Assembly: GCA_001898485.1 (NCBI GenBank)
Contig: MKTY01000018.1
Location: forward strand, 233,421-297,420
From: Sphingobacteriales bacterium 46-32
Lineage (GTDB): Bacteria; Bacteroidota; Bacteroidia; Chitinophagales; Chitinophagaceae
Length of the DNA: 64,000 nt
Direction of reading: 5' to 3'
Within the stretch, counting starts at the first letter, position 1. Each line of letters begins with the position of its first letter. Below are positions 36,360 through 45,432 of this stretch, one piece after another. The position numbers and the translations under genes are program-made. Under the pieces are notes generated by a model. That model worked only from the letters and a program-made list of their open reading frames with translations, had not been told where the DNA came from and did no database searches.

Positions 36360-36491
36360 AGCAACGTAATGGCAGGATTTGACCTGTTTTCTAAAGATAA
36401 TTATTTATTGCTACCAGCCATTATCTGGCCAATTGCAGCAGAGCGACCAGGCAGGCTTCTATGCATACATCAATAAAACTGAACACAAAGA

Positions 36492-36526
36492 CCAGGACAG
36501 ACGATTTTTAAGCACGTCTGCCCTGG
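36492..36526 (-). terminator. Hairpin after the SDR/oxidoreductase operon
   Basis: Arms CCAGGACAGACG and CGTCTGCCCTGG pair over 12 bp with one mismatch and an 11-nt loop. It lies just downstream of the minus-strand SDR gene and upstream of the bestrophin gene. The following T run is weak, so it is a probable rather than certain terminator. Confidence 0.55.
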
Positions 36527-36556
36527 CCGGAAATAGCAGTGATAAAAACTGAAGAA

Positions 36557-37153
36557 TTAGTATACCGTAATCACCTGTCCTGTTCCTGCTCCCAGTATAC
36601 TTTTGAGATAACCATATTCTACCTCTTTCATAGTGGCGGGAATATGTCCGGGAAAATAGGGGAAATAAGCGGGAGAGTTTTCTACAACGGTGGGACTAAC
36701 CGCATTGATGCGCACGCCATTTTCCAGTTCTATAGCAGCTGCGCGTACAAAAGCTTCGATTGCTCCGTTGGCAGCCGAAGCGTTGGAGCCGCTTAGCACC
36801 GGATCTTTCGACAATACGCCTGCGGTAAGGGTAAACGAGCCTTTGGGATTAATAAAATGCTGGCCGATAAGCACCAGGTTTACCTGTCCCATCAGTTTAC
36901 TGTCTATGCCGATCCGGAATTCTTTATCCGTCATGGTTTTCCAGGGACCAAAATAGGCATCGCCTGCGGTACTAACCAGGGCATCGAAGGAGCCGGTTTG
37001 TTTAAAAAGATTTTCAATTGATTCAGGTGAAGTGATATCTGCCTGGATGTCTCCGCTTTTGGAACCTACTCTGATCAGCTCATGATCTTTTTCCAGTGCG
37101 CTGGCTACCTGCCGGCCAAGTGTACCGGATGCGCCTACAAGGATGATTTTCAT
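36557..37153 (-). CDS. Short-chain dehydrogenase
   Basis: A 198-residue SDR starting MKIILVGASGTLGRQVASALEK, with the cofactor loop GASGTLG at residues 7-13. A short glycine-rich loop and small size are typical of atypical or divergent SDRs. The usual YxxxK is not present in its standard form: the region reads SNASAANGAIEAFVRAAA, so catalysis may differ. A longer frame from 37249 runs into the upstream gene and is rejected. It is the last gene of a three-gene operon with the FAD oxidoreductase and a small membrane protein. Confidence 0.85.
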   Translation of the reverse strand: MKIILVGASGTLGRQVASALEKDHELIRVGSKSGDIQADITSPESIENLFKQTGSFDALVSTAGDAYFGPWKTMTDKEFRIGIDSKLMGQVNLVLIGQHFINPKGSFTLTAGVLSKDPVLSGSNASAANGAIEAFVRAAAIELENGVRINAVSPTVVENSPAYFPYFPGHIPATMKEVEYGYLKSILGAGTGQVITVY

Positions 37154-37245
37154 TGTTGATTTATTTATTAATGGAATGATTGAATAACTGGTTTGCAGTT
37201 TCGAAGATGAACAACAGCTGGAAAAGGTTTCTGGTTGTGTGGCTG

Positions 37246-38154
37246 TCAAAACTCTTCCATGATCAGTTTCCGGCTCACTGCAGCTCCGGCCATGGTACCG
37301 GTAGCCACGGCATTGGCAACCGAACGAAAACGACCGGCATTATCTCCACAGGCAAATACACCCTCTACGGAAGTTTCCTGCATCATATCCGTTTTTATAA
37401 AACCTTCAGGAGTAATCTCGCAACCCAGCATCTCCGGCACGGTACAATGTTGTTCAAAAGGGATCTGTACGTACAGTGCTTTCAGTTCCAGTTCCTCTCC
37501 GTTGTTCAGTATAATTTTTGTAAGATGCCCGTTGCTGTGTACTACGCGCTCAATAGAGGTTTCAACAATGGTGATTCCTCTTTGTTGAAGTGTGTTTGCC
37601 TGTTCGGCGGTTAATACGGAAGGTCCGTTGGTGAAAAGAGTAAGCTCTTTTGTCCAGTTGGCAATCATTTTGGTATGGTCAAAAGTGATTTCTCCGTTGC
37701 TGAGCAGACCCGTTTTTTCGTGTCGCACTTCATAACCATGGCAATAGGGGCAATGTATGACAGATATGCCCCAGCATTCTTCGATACCGGCGATGCCGGG
37801 AAACAGATCGCGGATGCCGGTAGCGAAAATCAGTTTTTTGGCAAGAATCTTTTTTCCTCCGGCGGTTTCCAGCTCAAATGCCTTCCCGGTTTTTTGACCG
37901 CTTATAACTGTATCTGTGAGAAACTCAATAGTATTATATGCGCTTACCTGCTGAAGGGCCGTTTGTAAAATCTCCAGTGGAGGTTTGCCGTCCTGTGTAA
38001 GAAAGTTATGCGAAAAGGGTGTCTGTCGGTTGCAGGGTAAACCATTGTCGATAATCAATACCTGCTTCAGCGCACGGCCCAGGGCCATTGCGGCGGCAAG
38101 ACCCGAATAACTGCCACCTGTAATGATTGCGTCATAATATTTGTTAGTTGCCAT
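37246..38154 (-). CDS. FAD-dependent thioredoxin reductase-like oxidoreductase
   Basis: A 302-residue flavoprotein. The FAD loop is GGSYSGLAAAMALGRA (13-28), the redox-active pair lies in HCPYCHGYE (about 134-142), and the second FAD motif is EGVFACGDNAG near the C-terminus. The CPYC pair and length fit the thioredoxin reductase-like branch that uses other or unknown partners; no thioredoxin gene is next to it. It overlaps the small membrane protein gene by 11 bp. Confidence 0.9.
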   Translation of the reverse strand: MATNKYYDAIITGGSYSGLAAAMALGRALKQVLIIDNGLPCNRQTPFSHNFLTQDGKPPLEILQTALQQVSAYNTIEFLTDTVISGQKTGKAFELETAGGKKILAKKLIFATGIRDLFPGIAGIEECWGISVIHCPYCHGYEVRHEKTGLLSNGEITFDHTKMIANWTKELTLFTNGPSVLTAEQANTLQQRGITIVETSIERVVHSNGHLTKIILNNGEELELKALYVQIPFEQHCTVPEMLGCEITPEGFIKTDMMQETSVEGVFACGDNAGRFRSVANAVATGTMAGAAVSRKLIMEEF

Positions 38155-38359
38155 ATAGTTTCTTTTTAAGGATTATATCAAGAAAAGGTACAGCTATAAA
38201 AACTACCCAGGGTACCAGTATCATGGTGAGAATAAGTGTCTGCTGGTATAAAGGCAGTGTAGCCAGTGGCCGGCCAAAAAAATACAAGAGGGCGGTGATG
38301 GACGGATAAATAACGATCCAGATTTTTATAGCGGTAATAAGTCTTACTTTTTTCTTCAT
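38144..38359 (-). CDS. Small two-helix membrane protein
   Basis: A 71-residue protein with hydrophobic segments at about 9-28 and 42-62, lysine-rich ends and no known motif. The 11-bp overlap with the oxidoreductase gene makes co-translation likely, which supports it as a real gene. I do not recognise the family. Confidence 0.7.
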   Translation of the reverse strand: MKKKVRLITAIKIWIVIYPSITALLYFFGRPLATLPLYQQTLILTMILVPWVVFIAVPFLDIILKKKLYGN

Positions 38360-38454
38360 AGCTGTGAATTGTTTTCAGGAGAACCAGTTAATACTGCAAA
38401 GATATTTGCTGGTAAAGCCATGGAGGTAGGACAAAAATGCAGTTGTATAGTACT

Positions 38455-39318
38455 TTATGCGTGGCTGCGCCGGAAGGCGTCGGGAGTATAGCCGGTATGT
38501 TTCTTAAAGAAACGGATAAAATAAGAAGCGTCTTCATATCCCAGTTGATCAGCTATCTGGTTGATCTGGTGCGATGTAGCTGTGAGGTAGCGTTTGGCTT
38601 CCAGTATGATCGCCTCATTGATCAGGGTCGAGCAGGTTTTGCCCAGGGTACTTCTGGTAATGGCATTGAGCTGAAACGGAGTAAGGTGCATCCGGTCTGC
38701 ATAGAAAGCTACCTGCTTATGTGTTTCGATATGTGTTTCGATCAACTCCTGCAGTTCTTCGAGCCGGTCCTGTGCATACAACTGTGCGCTTCCTTCACGG
38801 CTACCCGGCGTACGGCTATGCCGGAGCAATTCAATAAAGAAGATATCCAGGATTGACCGGATCGCATCTTCAAACCTGTCCTGTTTACGGGTATACTCAT
38901 CAATGATATAATCCAGCAGGCAAAAGAGCTTGCCTGATTTGTCGCGCATCAGCTGACAGAAGTTTTTGCTGCTTACTTTGCGCAAAACCTCTTTGGCAGA
39001 TGCCGTGGCAGGGATATAAAAATCCGGTCCGAAGCCAAGCAGATAGCCGGTGCTGCCACTTTTGAGGACAAGCTGATGCACCTGTCCCGGTCGCATAAAG
39101 AATACGGAATTATTCTTTACAGGATAAGAAGTAAAGTCGATGCTATGCGCACCGGATCCTTTTTTCAATATAAGGAGGAAGAAAAAGCTATGGCGATGCA
39201 ATTCCTGCACCATGTCTTTGCCCGCCAGCAGGTGTTTGATATCCCTGATATGAAAACCTCCGGAAAGGTTAGGCTCTTTGGTGGTAGCCTTAATATGCCT
39301 GACGGGAATTTTCTCCAT
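38455..39318 (-). CDS. AraC-family transcriptional regulator
   Basis: A 287-residue regulator. The N-terminal cupin-like effector domain includes ELHRHSFFFLLILKKGSG (about 39-56) and RPGQVHQL (about 76-83). The C-terminal pair of helix-turn-helices spans about 190-285 and ends INQIADQLGYEDASYFIRFFKKHTGYTP, a standard AraC ending. It probably controls the redox operon directly downstream on the same strand. Confidence 0.92.
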   Translation of the reverse strand: MEKIPVRHIKATTKEPNLSGGFHIRDIKHLLAGKDMVQELHRHSFFFLLILKKGSGAHSIDFTSYPVKNNSVFFMRPGQVHQLVLKSGSTGYLLGFGPDFYIPATASAKEVLRKVSSKNFCQLMRDKSGKLFCLLDYIIDEYTRKQDRFEDAIRSILDIFFIELLRHSRTPGSREGSAQLYAQDRLEELQELIETHIETHKQVAFYADRMHLTPFQLNAITRSTLGKTCSTLINEAIILEAKRYLTATSHQINQIADQLGYEDASYFIRFFKKHTGYTPDAFRRSHA

Positions 39319-39536
39319 TACAGTTTACAGATAACCGTGACTAATGCATGCAGCAGCCAAAGGTACTCAGATTTTCCGACAGCCGGCAAAACGCGGTCAG
39401 TCAGTGATAATAAGAAATAATACAATAATAATTCAGTGTGTATTTACCGCTTTGCGCATCCTGCTACATTTGTTTATAGTCTGCCGGACGGGCAGGACTG
39501 GTACAATTAAACGGCTTTTAATCTATTTACTTTTTT

Positions 39537-41369
39537 ATGCACCGATATCTGTATTTTCTTATAATGTTATGGTCTGTTGCTGTTCACGCACAGCCGGTTC
39601 AGTACTCTACAGCGCAAGTGCATTCTCACAACGATTATGAACAGGCTTTCCCGTTCTGGCTGGCCTGGCGGCAGGGCCTTGGGTCTATTGAAGCCGATAT
39701 TTTCCTGGACCGGGGAGAACTGATAGTGGGACATGATGCTGAACAGGTAAAACAACACCGCACCCTGGATTCGCTTTACCTGAAGCCCCTGCTTCAGTGC
39801 CTGCAGCAGAATGGGGGATATGTATATGCGGATAAATCCCGCCAGCTGCAGTTGATGATTGATATCAAAACAGCCGCTGAACCCACGCTTGATAAACTGG
39901 TGCAGGCTCTGCAAAACTATCCTCAGTTAACCGCTTCTTCGTCAGTCAAAATTGTGATCAGCGGCAATCGGCCCCAACCGGCATCCTATGCATCCTACCC
40001 GCACTGGATAAGATTTGATGGAGATCTGCAAAAGACATACACAGCCGAACAACTGACACGAATAGAAATGCTCAGTGACAACTTTTCCCGCTATTCAAAA
40101 TGGAATGGAAAAGGCAGACTTCCGGGAAAGGAACAGGATACATTGCAAAAGCTGGTAACACAGGCGCACATGGCTGGTAAGAAAATCCGTCTCTGGAATT
40201 CACCGGATATCATGAATAGCTGGTATGCTTATATGCGCCTTGGGATAGATTATATTAATACAGATGATATAAGTGGGATCAGCACTTTTCTGCAACAGCT
40301 GCCTGACAGGATATACACCAGCGACAGTGAGTATGTACTGTATCAGCCACGCTGGCGAAATGATGGTGCTGATAAACCGGTGAAAAATATTATCCTCATC
40401 GTCGGCGATGGTACGGGATTGCCTCAATGGTATGCCGGTTACACCGCCAATAAAGGAAAACTGAATGTTTTCAATATGCGTTATACAGGGTTTTCGAAGA
40501 CCAGCTCTTACGATAACTATATCACCGACTCGGCTCCGGGGGCAACGGCATTTTCTTCGGGTACGAAGACCAATAACAGGGCGGTAGGTGTAGACCATAC
40601 AGGCCGTGCGCTCACATTACTTCCCGAAATACTCCGCCAAAAAGGGATAAAAACAGGTATTATTACCAGTGGCGATCTGCGCGATGCCACACCTGCCGCC
40701 TTCTATGCACATCAGCCTGAGCGGAGTAACTATCGGGAGATCATCAAAGATCTTTTGTACGCAACGGTGGACATAGTGATGGGTAGTGCAGATATGGCAC
40801 TCAATGACAGTATAACCACCAGACTGTATACCAAATTCCAGGTACGGAGTTCGGTCGATAAGCTGGATCAGTTAGACAGCAGGCCTTTATTGCTGATTGA
40901 TTCCCTGGCGAGGCGTTCTGTGTTGAATGACCGCGGTGACTGGTTGCAGAAAGCACTAAAAAAATCGATTCAATTATTAAGTAAAAATAAGGCCGGATTC
41001 TTCATCATGCTCGAAGGGGCCCAGGTAGACCATGGCGGGCATGCCAACAAATTGCCTTATGTGGTTACCGAACTACTGGATCTCGATAAAGTGATAGGCC
41101 AGGCTATGGAATTCGCCGACAGTAATGGCGAAACACTGGTGATCGTTACCGCCGATCATGAGACCGGCGGCCTTACCCTTACAGGTGGAGACTATATGCA
41201 GGGCATGATCAGTGGACAGTTTTCTACCGGCGATCATACAGCTTTACCCGTGCCAGTCTTTGCCTATGGTCCGCGTTCGTACCTGTTTGGCGGAGTGTAC
41301 GAAAACACGGAGATTTTCCGGAAGATACTGGGCGCTCTGTCGATTAAGGAGCCTGTAAAAAGTAAATAG
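39537..41369 (+). CDS. Phosphodiesterase-like domain fused to alkaline phosphatase
   Basis: A 610-residue exported protein (signal peptide cut near VHA-Q19). Residues 25-255 resemble the PI-PLC/GDPD fold: H29 and H31 in VHSHNDY, E52 and D54 in SIEADIF and H66 in VGHD. Residues 280-605 are an alkaline phosphatase: metal Asp291 in IVGDGTG, nucleophile Ser332 in TDSAPGATAFSSG, then QVDHGGHANK and TADHETGGL. The two halves could cleave a phosphodiester and then release phosphate. It is a single gene, divergent from araC. Confidence 0.9.
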   Translation: MHRYLYFLIMLWSVAVHAQPVQYSTAQVHSHNDYEQAFPFWLAWRQGLGSIEADIFLDRGELIVGHDAEQVKQHRTLDSLYLKPLLQCLQQNGGYVYADKSRQLQLMIDIKTAAEPTLDKLVQALQNYPQLTASSSVKIVISGNRPQPASYASYPHWIRFDGDLQKTYTAEQLTRIEMLSDNFSRYSKWNGKGRLPGKEQDTLQKLVTQAHMAGKKIRLWNSPDIMNSWYAYMRLGIDYINTDDISGISTFLQQLPDRIYTSDSEYVLYQPRWRNDGADKPVKNIILIVGDGTGLPQWYAGYTANKGKLNVFNMRYTGFSKTSSYDNYITDSAPGATAFSSGTKTNNRAVGVDHTGRALTLLPEILRQKGIKTGIITSGDLRDATPAAFYAHQPERSNYREIIKDLLYATVDIVMGSADMALNDSITTRLYTKFQVRSSVDKLDQLDSRPLLLIDSLARRSVLNDRGDWLQKALKKSIQLLSKNKAGFFIMLEGAQVDHGGHANKLPYVVTELLDLDKVIGQAMEFADSNGETLVIVTADHETGGLTLTGGDYMQGMISGQFSTGDHTALPVPVFAYGPRSYLFGGVYENTEIFRKILGALSIKEPVKSK

Positions 41370-41611
41370 AGCAGATGGCCAACACAAATGCTGTTATCCT
41401 TTTGGTGCCATAACCTTATTAAAGTTGGATTGGTTACTGATAAAGGCATCCGCTACTCAGCCTGGTTAAAAGGCCCTGCTGCTACTATCAATTTTTAATC
41501 CGCTTTTGCGGCCCTCTTAATCACGTTCATCCCCCTGGTGCCAGCGCTCCTGTACATTCATTTTTTTAGCCGGGTACTATTTTGTTGGTTTGTGTGGTAA
41601 TCATACCTCGA

Positions 41612-42694
41612 ATGCCGCAAAACATACGATTAAGTCTTTACTGGAAGTGTCAGCTGATCGGCTGGGCCGTGGCTTCGCTTTACTGGAGCTATCTGGGTTT
41701 TACAGGCACTCGTTTCAGTTATGTTGTGGCCGTCATTCATTTCGTAGCGGATATGGTGATGTATATCGGGCTCACTCATTTATTCAGGACCATCTCTAAA
41801 CATTATGGCTGGCAGCAACTGGCTCCAGGTCCATTGCTGGTGCGGATCATTCCTGCCACCGTACTGCTGAGTTTCGGGTATTTGTTTCTTACAGTGGGAA
41901 AACTATACCTGATAAGAAAGATATTTGAACCCGATTTTGCAGACTCCTGGAGCAGTTATTTCAATGCACAATGGCAGGTGTTACTGGTTACCGGTATTCG
42001 CCTGATGGCCATCTGGGTGCTGGCTTATTACCTGTATCAATATGCTCAGCGGGAAATAAGAGCCACACGGGAGAGTGCCCGGCTGGCATTAATTGCCAAA
42101 GATGCCCAGCTCGATAATCTGGCAGCACAACTCAATCCACATTTCTTTTTTAATTCACTCAATAATATCAAAGCACTGGTGCTGGCCGATCCGCAGGCAG
42201 CACGCAGGGCTATCGACCTGCTTTCTGAGCTGTTGCGTACATCGCTATATCGGAGAGATGTAGTGCAGATACCGCTGCGCGATGAACTCACATTGATCAA
42301 CGACTACCTGGAGCTTGAAAGGATGCGTTTTGAAGAGCGCCTGCAGGTAGAGATAAACGTAGATGAAAGCCTGCTGTCTGCACCGGTATTGCCGCTAAGC
42401 ATTCAGGTGCTCGTAGAAAATGCCATTAAGCATGGCATTGCTCAGCGAAAAGACGGAGGCGTGATCCGGATTGGGGTTGCCAAGTATGGTGCAGACCTGT
42501 TGATCAGCGTTTCCAATCCCGGGTATTTATCTGCCGGGCCGGCTAACGGACTTGGATTGAGAAATCTGCGGGAACGCCTGCAATTACAGTATAATGGGGC
42601 AGCGGTTTTCCGGTTAAAAGAATTGCCTGAAGGAATCGTGTGTGCTCAAATAAAATTACCCCTGCATGCAAGTATATCGAATCCTGATCATTGA
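41612..42694 (+). CDS. LytS-type membrane histidine kinase
   Basis: A 360-residue sensor with four predicted membrane helices in the first 150 residues, then a His_kinase domain with His177 in LNPHFFFNSLNN, an N box VLVENAIKHGI and GLGLRNLRERL. The ATG at 41612 is preferred; an upstream TTG at 41582 would add ten residues. It overlaps the following LytTR regulator by 29 bp, forming a two-component pair. The signal and target are unknown. Confidence 0.93.
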   Translation: MPQNIRLSLYWKCQLIGWAVASLYWSYLGFTGTRFSYVVAVIHFVADMVMYIGLTHLFRTISKHYGWQQLAPGPLLVRIIPATVLLSFGYLFLTVGKLYLIRKIFEPDFADSWSSYFNAQWQVLLVTGIRLMAIWVLAYYLYQYAQREIRATRESARLALIAKDAQLDNLAAQLNPHFFFNSLNNIKALVLADPQAARRAIDLLSELLRTSLYRRDVVQIPLRDELTLINDYLELERMRFEERLQVEINVDESLLSAPVLPLSIQVLVENAIKHGIAQRKDGGVIRIGVAKYGADLLISVSNPGYLSAGPANGLGLRNLRERLQLQYNGAAVFRLKELPEGIVCAQIKLPLHASISNPDH

Positions 42695-43364
42695 CGATGA
42701 AAGACTGGCCAGGGAAGAGATCAAACAATACCTGGCGGATTATCCCGATTTTGTCGTGGCCGGCGAAGCAACGGATGCAGATACCGCCGAAGGCCTGATC
42801 AATGAGCTGAAACCCGACCTTCTTTTCCTGGATATTCAAATGCCCGAACGTTCGGGTATTGATTTACTCGAATCACTCGAAACTGTTCCAGAAGTAATCT
42901 TTACTACAGCTTTTGATCAGTATGCTGTAAAAGCATTTGAGCTCAATGCGCTGGATTATTTATTGAAACCCATCCGCAGTGAGCGTTTTGATCAGGCGGT
43001 TGCCCGGGTGCGTGCACGCTTTACTTCTACTGCAGCCACACCCAGCTTTTTTGTGAAAGAAGGAGACCGGTATCATTTTATACGCATCAGCGATATTTAT
43101 TTAATAGAATCTGCCGGCAACTATGCCTGTCTGTTTAGCGGCAACCGAAAGTTTTATCTTAAACGATCGCTTAATCAACTGGAAAAAAGTCTGGGTACTC
43201 ATTCGTTTTTTCGTATCAACCGTACAGAATTGATCAACACCGGTTATATCAAACAGCTCCTGGCTTTGCCAAAGGGTAAAATAAATGTGGTATTACAGAA
43301 TGAAAAGATACTCGAAGTTTCGGGGCGACAGTCGAGTGCGCTCAGAGGTAAATTGGGTATCTGA
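42666..43364 (+). CDS. LytTR-type response regulator
   Basis: A 232-residue regulator with a receiver domain (D10, D11, phospho-acceptor D56, conserved LLKP near residue 101) and a LytTR DNA-binding domain (about 128-230, with YLIESAGNYACLF and SFFRINRTELINTGYI). It pairs with the overlapping LytS-type kinase. It may control the hydrolase gene 103 bp downstream, but no operator was identified. Confidence 0.94.
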   Translation: MQVYRILIIDDERLAREEIKQYLADYPDFVVAGEATDADTAEGLINELKPDLLFLDIQMPERSGIDLLESLETVPEVIFTTAFDQYAVKAFELNALDYLLKPIRSERFDQAVARVRARFTSTAATPSFFVKEGDRYHFIRISDIYLIESAGNYACLFSGNRKFYLKRSLNQLEKSLGTHSFFRINRTELINTGYIKQLLALPKGKINVVLQNEKILEVSGRQSSALRGKLGI

Positions 43365-43467
43365 CTTCTTTATTTAAAGAAGAAGCCTGCCTGACAGGTG
43401 GTAGTGCTTTTTCTGTTCCGGCAATCCTGCTGCCGGGCGCTTAATTTTTAAAATAAAAAATGATTTT

Positions 43468-45198
43468 ATGAAATCGATGATTTTACTGGCTCTGCTATGC
43501 CTTTTTGCGAATACATACAGCCAGAGCCAATCGTTGGTAGACAGTATTAAAAGAAATCCGGAGTATATTGTTGAAGACAGCATCCTGATCGGGACCCGCG
43601 ATGGTGCACAGGTTTCTGTATGGGCTATGCGCAAGCGAAATGTAACTGCGCCCCAGCCCACTATTATGCAGTTTACGATTTATGCGCGCCAGACAGATAT
43701 CCGGAAAATGAAGGATGCTGTAGACCGTGGCTATGCGGCGGTGATGGCCTATACCCGCGGTAAACGGTATAGCCCCGATGAGCCGGTGCCTTACGAAAAA
43801 GATGGCCGTGATGCCTATGATGTCATTGAATGGATTGCGCAGCAGCCCTGGAGCAATCAGCAGGTGGGTATGTATGGCGGAAGTTATAACGGATTTGCAC
43901 AATGGGCGACAACTAAAAACCTGCATCCTGCGCTGAAAACAATCGTCACATCGGCGTCTGTTGCACCCGGACTCGATGTGCCTATGACGAATAATGTGGC
44001 AATGAGCTTTGTGTTTCCCTGGACATACTACGTATCTAACAACAAGTTTCTGGACGAAGCAGATTACCGCGGGCCTCACTGGGGCGATCTCTACAATAAC
44101 TGGTATGAAAAAGGGAGCAGTTACCGCTCACTGGATACGCTGGCTGGCCGCCCGGGCAATCACGTTTTTCAACGCTGGCTCGATCATCCCACCTACGATG
44201 CCTACTGGCAATCGATGATACCGTATCAAAAAGAATTTGCACATATTACCATCCCTGTATTGAGTACTACAGGGTATTATGATGGAGGACAGATTGGTGA
44301 GCTGTATTACTTCAACGAGCATCTGAAATACCTGCCAGATGCAAAGCATTACCTGCTCATAGGGCCATATGGACATTTCGGTTCGCAGGGCTACCCCGAT
44401 TCGGTCTATAATGGTTACAGGATCGACGATGTGGCCCGCATTCCCATTCATGCAATCATTTTTGAGTGGTTTGATCATATTTTCAAAGGCAGGCCATTGC
44501 CGGCCATCCTGAAAGATCGCGTGAATTACCAGGTAATGGGCACCAATACCTGGAAGCATGCCCACGACCTGAAATCGATGAGCAATAGTAAGCTGCGACT
44601 TTATTTAACGGATAAAAATAAGGAAGGAGGGTACGGGCTAAGCAGTCAGCCGCAGGCGAAGAGATTTTTGGAACAGCAAATTGATTTCAAGGACCGTAGT
44701 ACCCGCAACAGTTATTATTATTTTAATAACGTTATTTATGACCGCCTTTTTGCCAACAATGGACTGCTGTTATGGAGCGATCCGCTTACAGAAGATTTGG
44801 AGATAAACGGGCGGTTTACCGGTCAGCTGAAAGCTATGATCAGCAAAAAGGATATGGATTATAGTGTGGCCTTATTTGAAGTACGGCCCGATAGCAGTTA
44901 TTTTCTGTTATCTTACTTTATGGGCAGAGCCAGTTATGCAAAGAGCCTGCAGAAGCGCAGCCTGCTGACACCAGGAAAGAAAGCAACCATTCCTTTTTCG
45001 AATACCTATATGGTGAGCCGCAAATTGTCGAAGGGCAGCCGGATTGCCATAGTGCTCAATATTAATAAATCACCTTTTGAGCAAATCAACTACGGTACTG
45101 GTAAAGATGTAAACCTGGAGACAATAGCAGATGCCGGAGAGCCATTACGCATCAAATGGTTTTGCGATAGCTATATTGACTTACCGATATCCAGATAA
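43468..45198 (+). CDS. CocE/NonD family hydrolase (peptidase S15-like)
   Basis: A 576-residue exported alpha/beta hydrolase with signal peptide near residues 1-18. The nucleophile is Ser139 in YGGSYNGF, with Asp272 in GYYDGG and His303 in GPYGHFG completing the triad. The C-terminal 180 residues form the jelly-roll seen in X-Pro dipeptidyl peptidases and cocaine esterase. The substrate could be a Xaa-Pro peptide, an acyl amide or an ester. It is closed by a terminator. Confidence 0.9.
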   Translation: MKSMILLALLCLFANTYSQSQSLVDSIKRNPEYIVEDSILIGTRDGAQVSVWAMRKRNVTAPQPTIMQFTIYARQTDIRKMKDAVDRGYAAVMAYTRGKRYSPDEPVPYEKDGRDAYDVIEWIAQQPWSNQQVGMYGGSYNGFAQWATTKNLHPALKTIVTSASVAPGLDVPMTNNVAMSFVFPWTYYVSNNKFLDEADYRGPHWGDLYNNWYEKGSSYRSLDTLAGRPGNHVFQRWLDHPTYDAYWQSMIPYQKEFAHITIPVLSTTGYYDGGQIGELYYFNEHLKYLPDAKHYLLIGPYGHFGSQGYPDSVYNGYRIDDVARIPIHAIIFEWFDHIFKGRPLPAILKDRVNYQVMGTNTWKHAHDLKSMSNSKLRLYLTDKNKEGGYGLSSQPQAKRFLEQQIDFKDRSTRNSYYYFNNVIYDRLFANNGLLLWSDPLTEDLEINGRFTGQLKAMISKKDMDYSVALFEVRPDSSYFLLSYFMGRASYAKSLQKRSLLTPGKKATIPFSNTYMVSRKLSKGSRIAIVLNINKSPFEQINYGTGKDVNLETIADAGEPLRIKWFCDSYIDLPISR

Positions 45199-45200
45199 AA

Positions 45201-45237
45201 CAACAAAGCTGCCCTTCTCAGGCGGCTTTGTTGTTTT
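45201..45237 (+). terminator. Terminator after S15-type hydrolase
   Basis: Perfect 9-bp stem CAACAAAGC / GCTTTGTTG with a 15-nt loop and four T, starting three bases after the stop codon. Confidence 0.82.
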
Positions 45238-45432
45238 CATATGATGGAATCACTGGTGTCCGGGAACATAAGTGCGACAAAAAAGAAGTTTGAAAATCAG
45301 ATTTATGCAGATGCGTTTGCAGGCTTTCGGAAAAGCAGGCTAAGGACGCAGAAGGTCATTGCCTTACTGGCACATCAGCACATCAGCACATTTTCCAGGA
45401 TTTCCCCTGACAACAGCGATTACCAAATAGGT

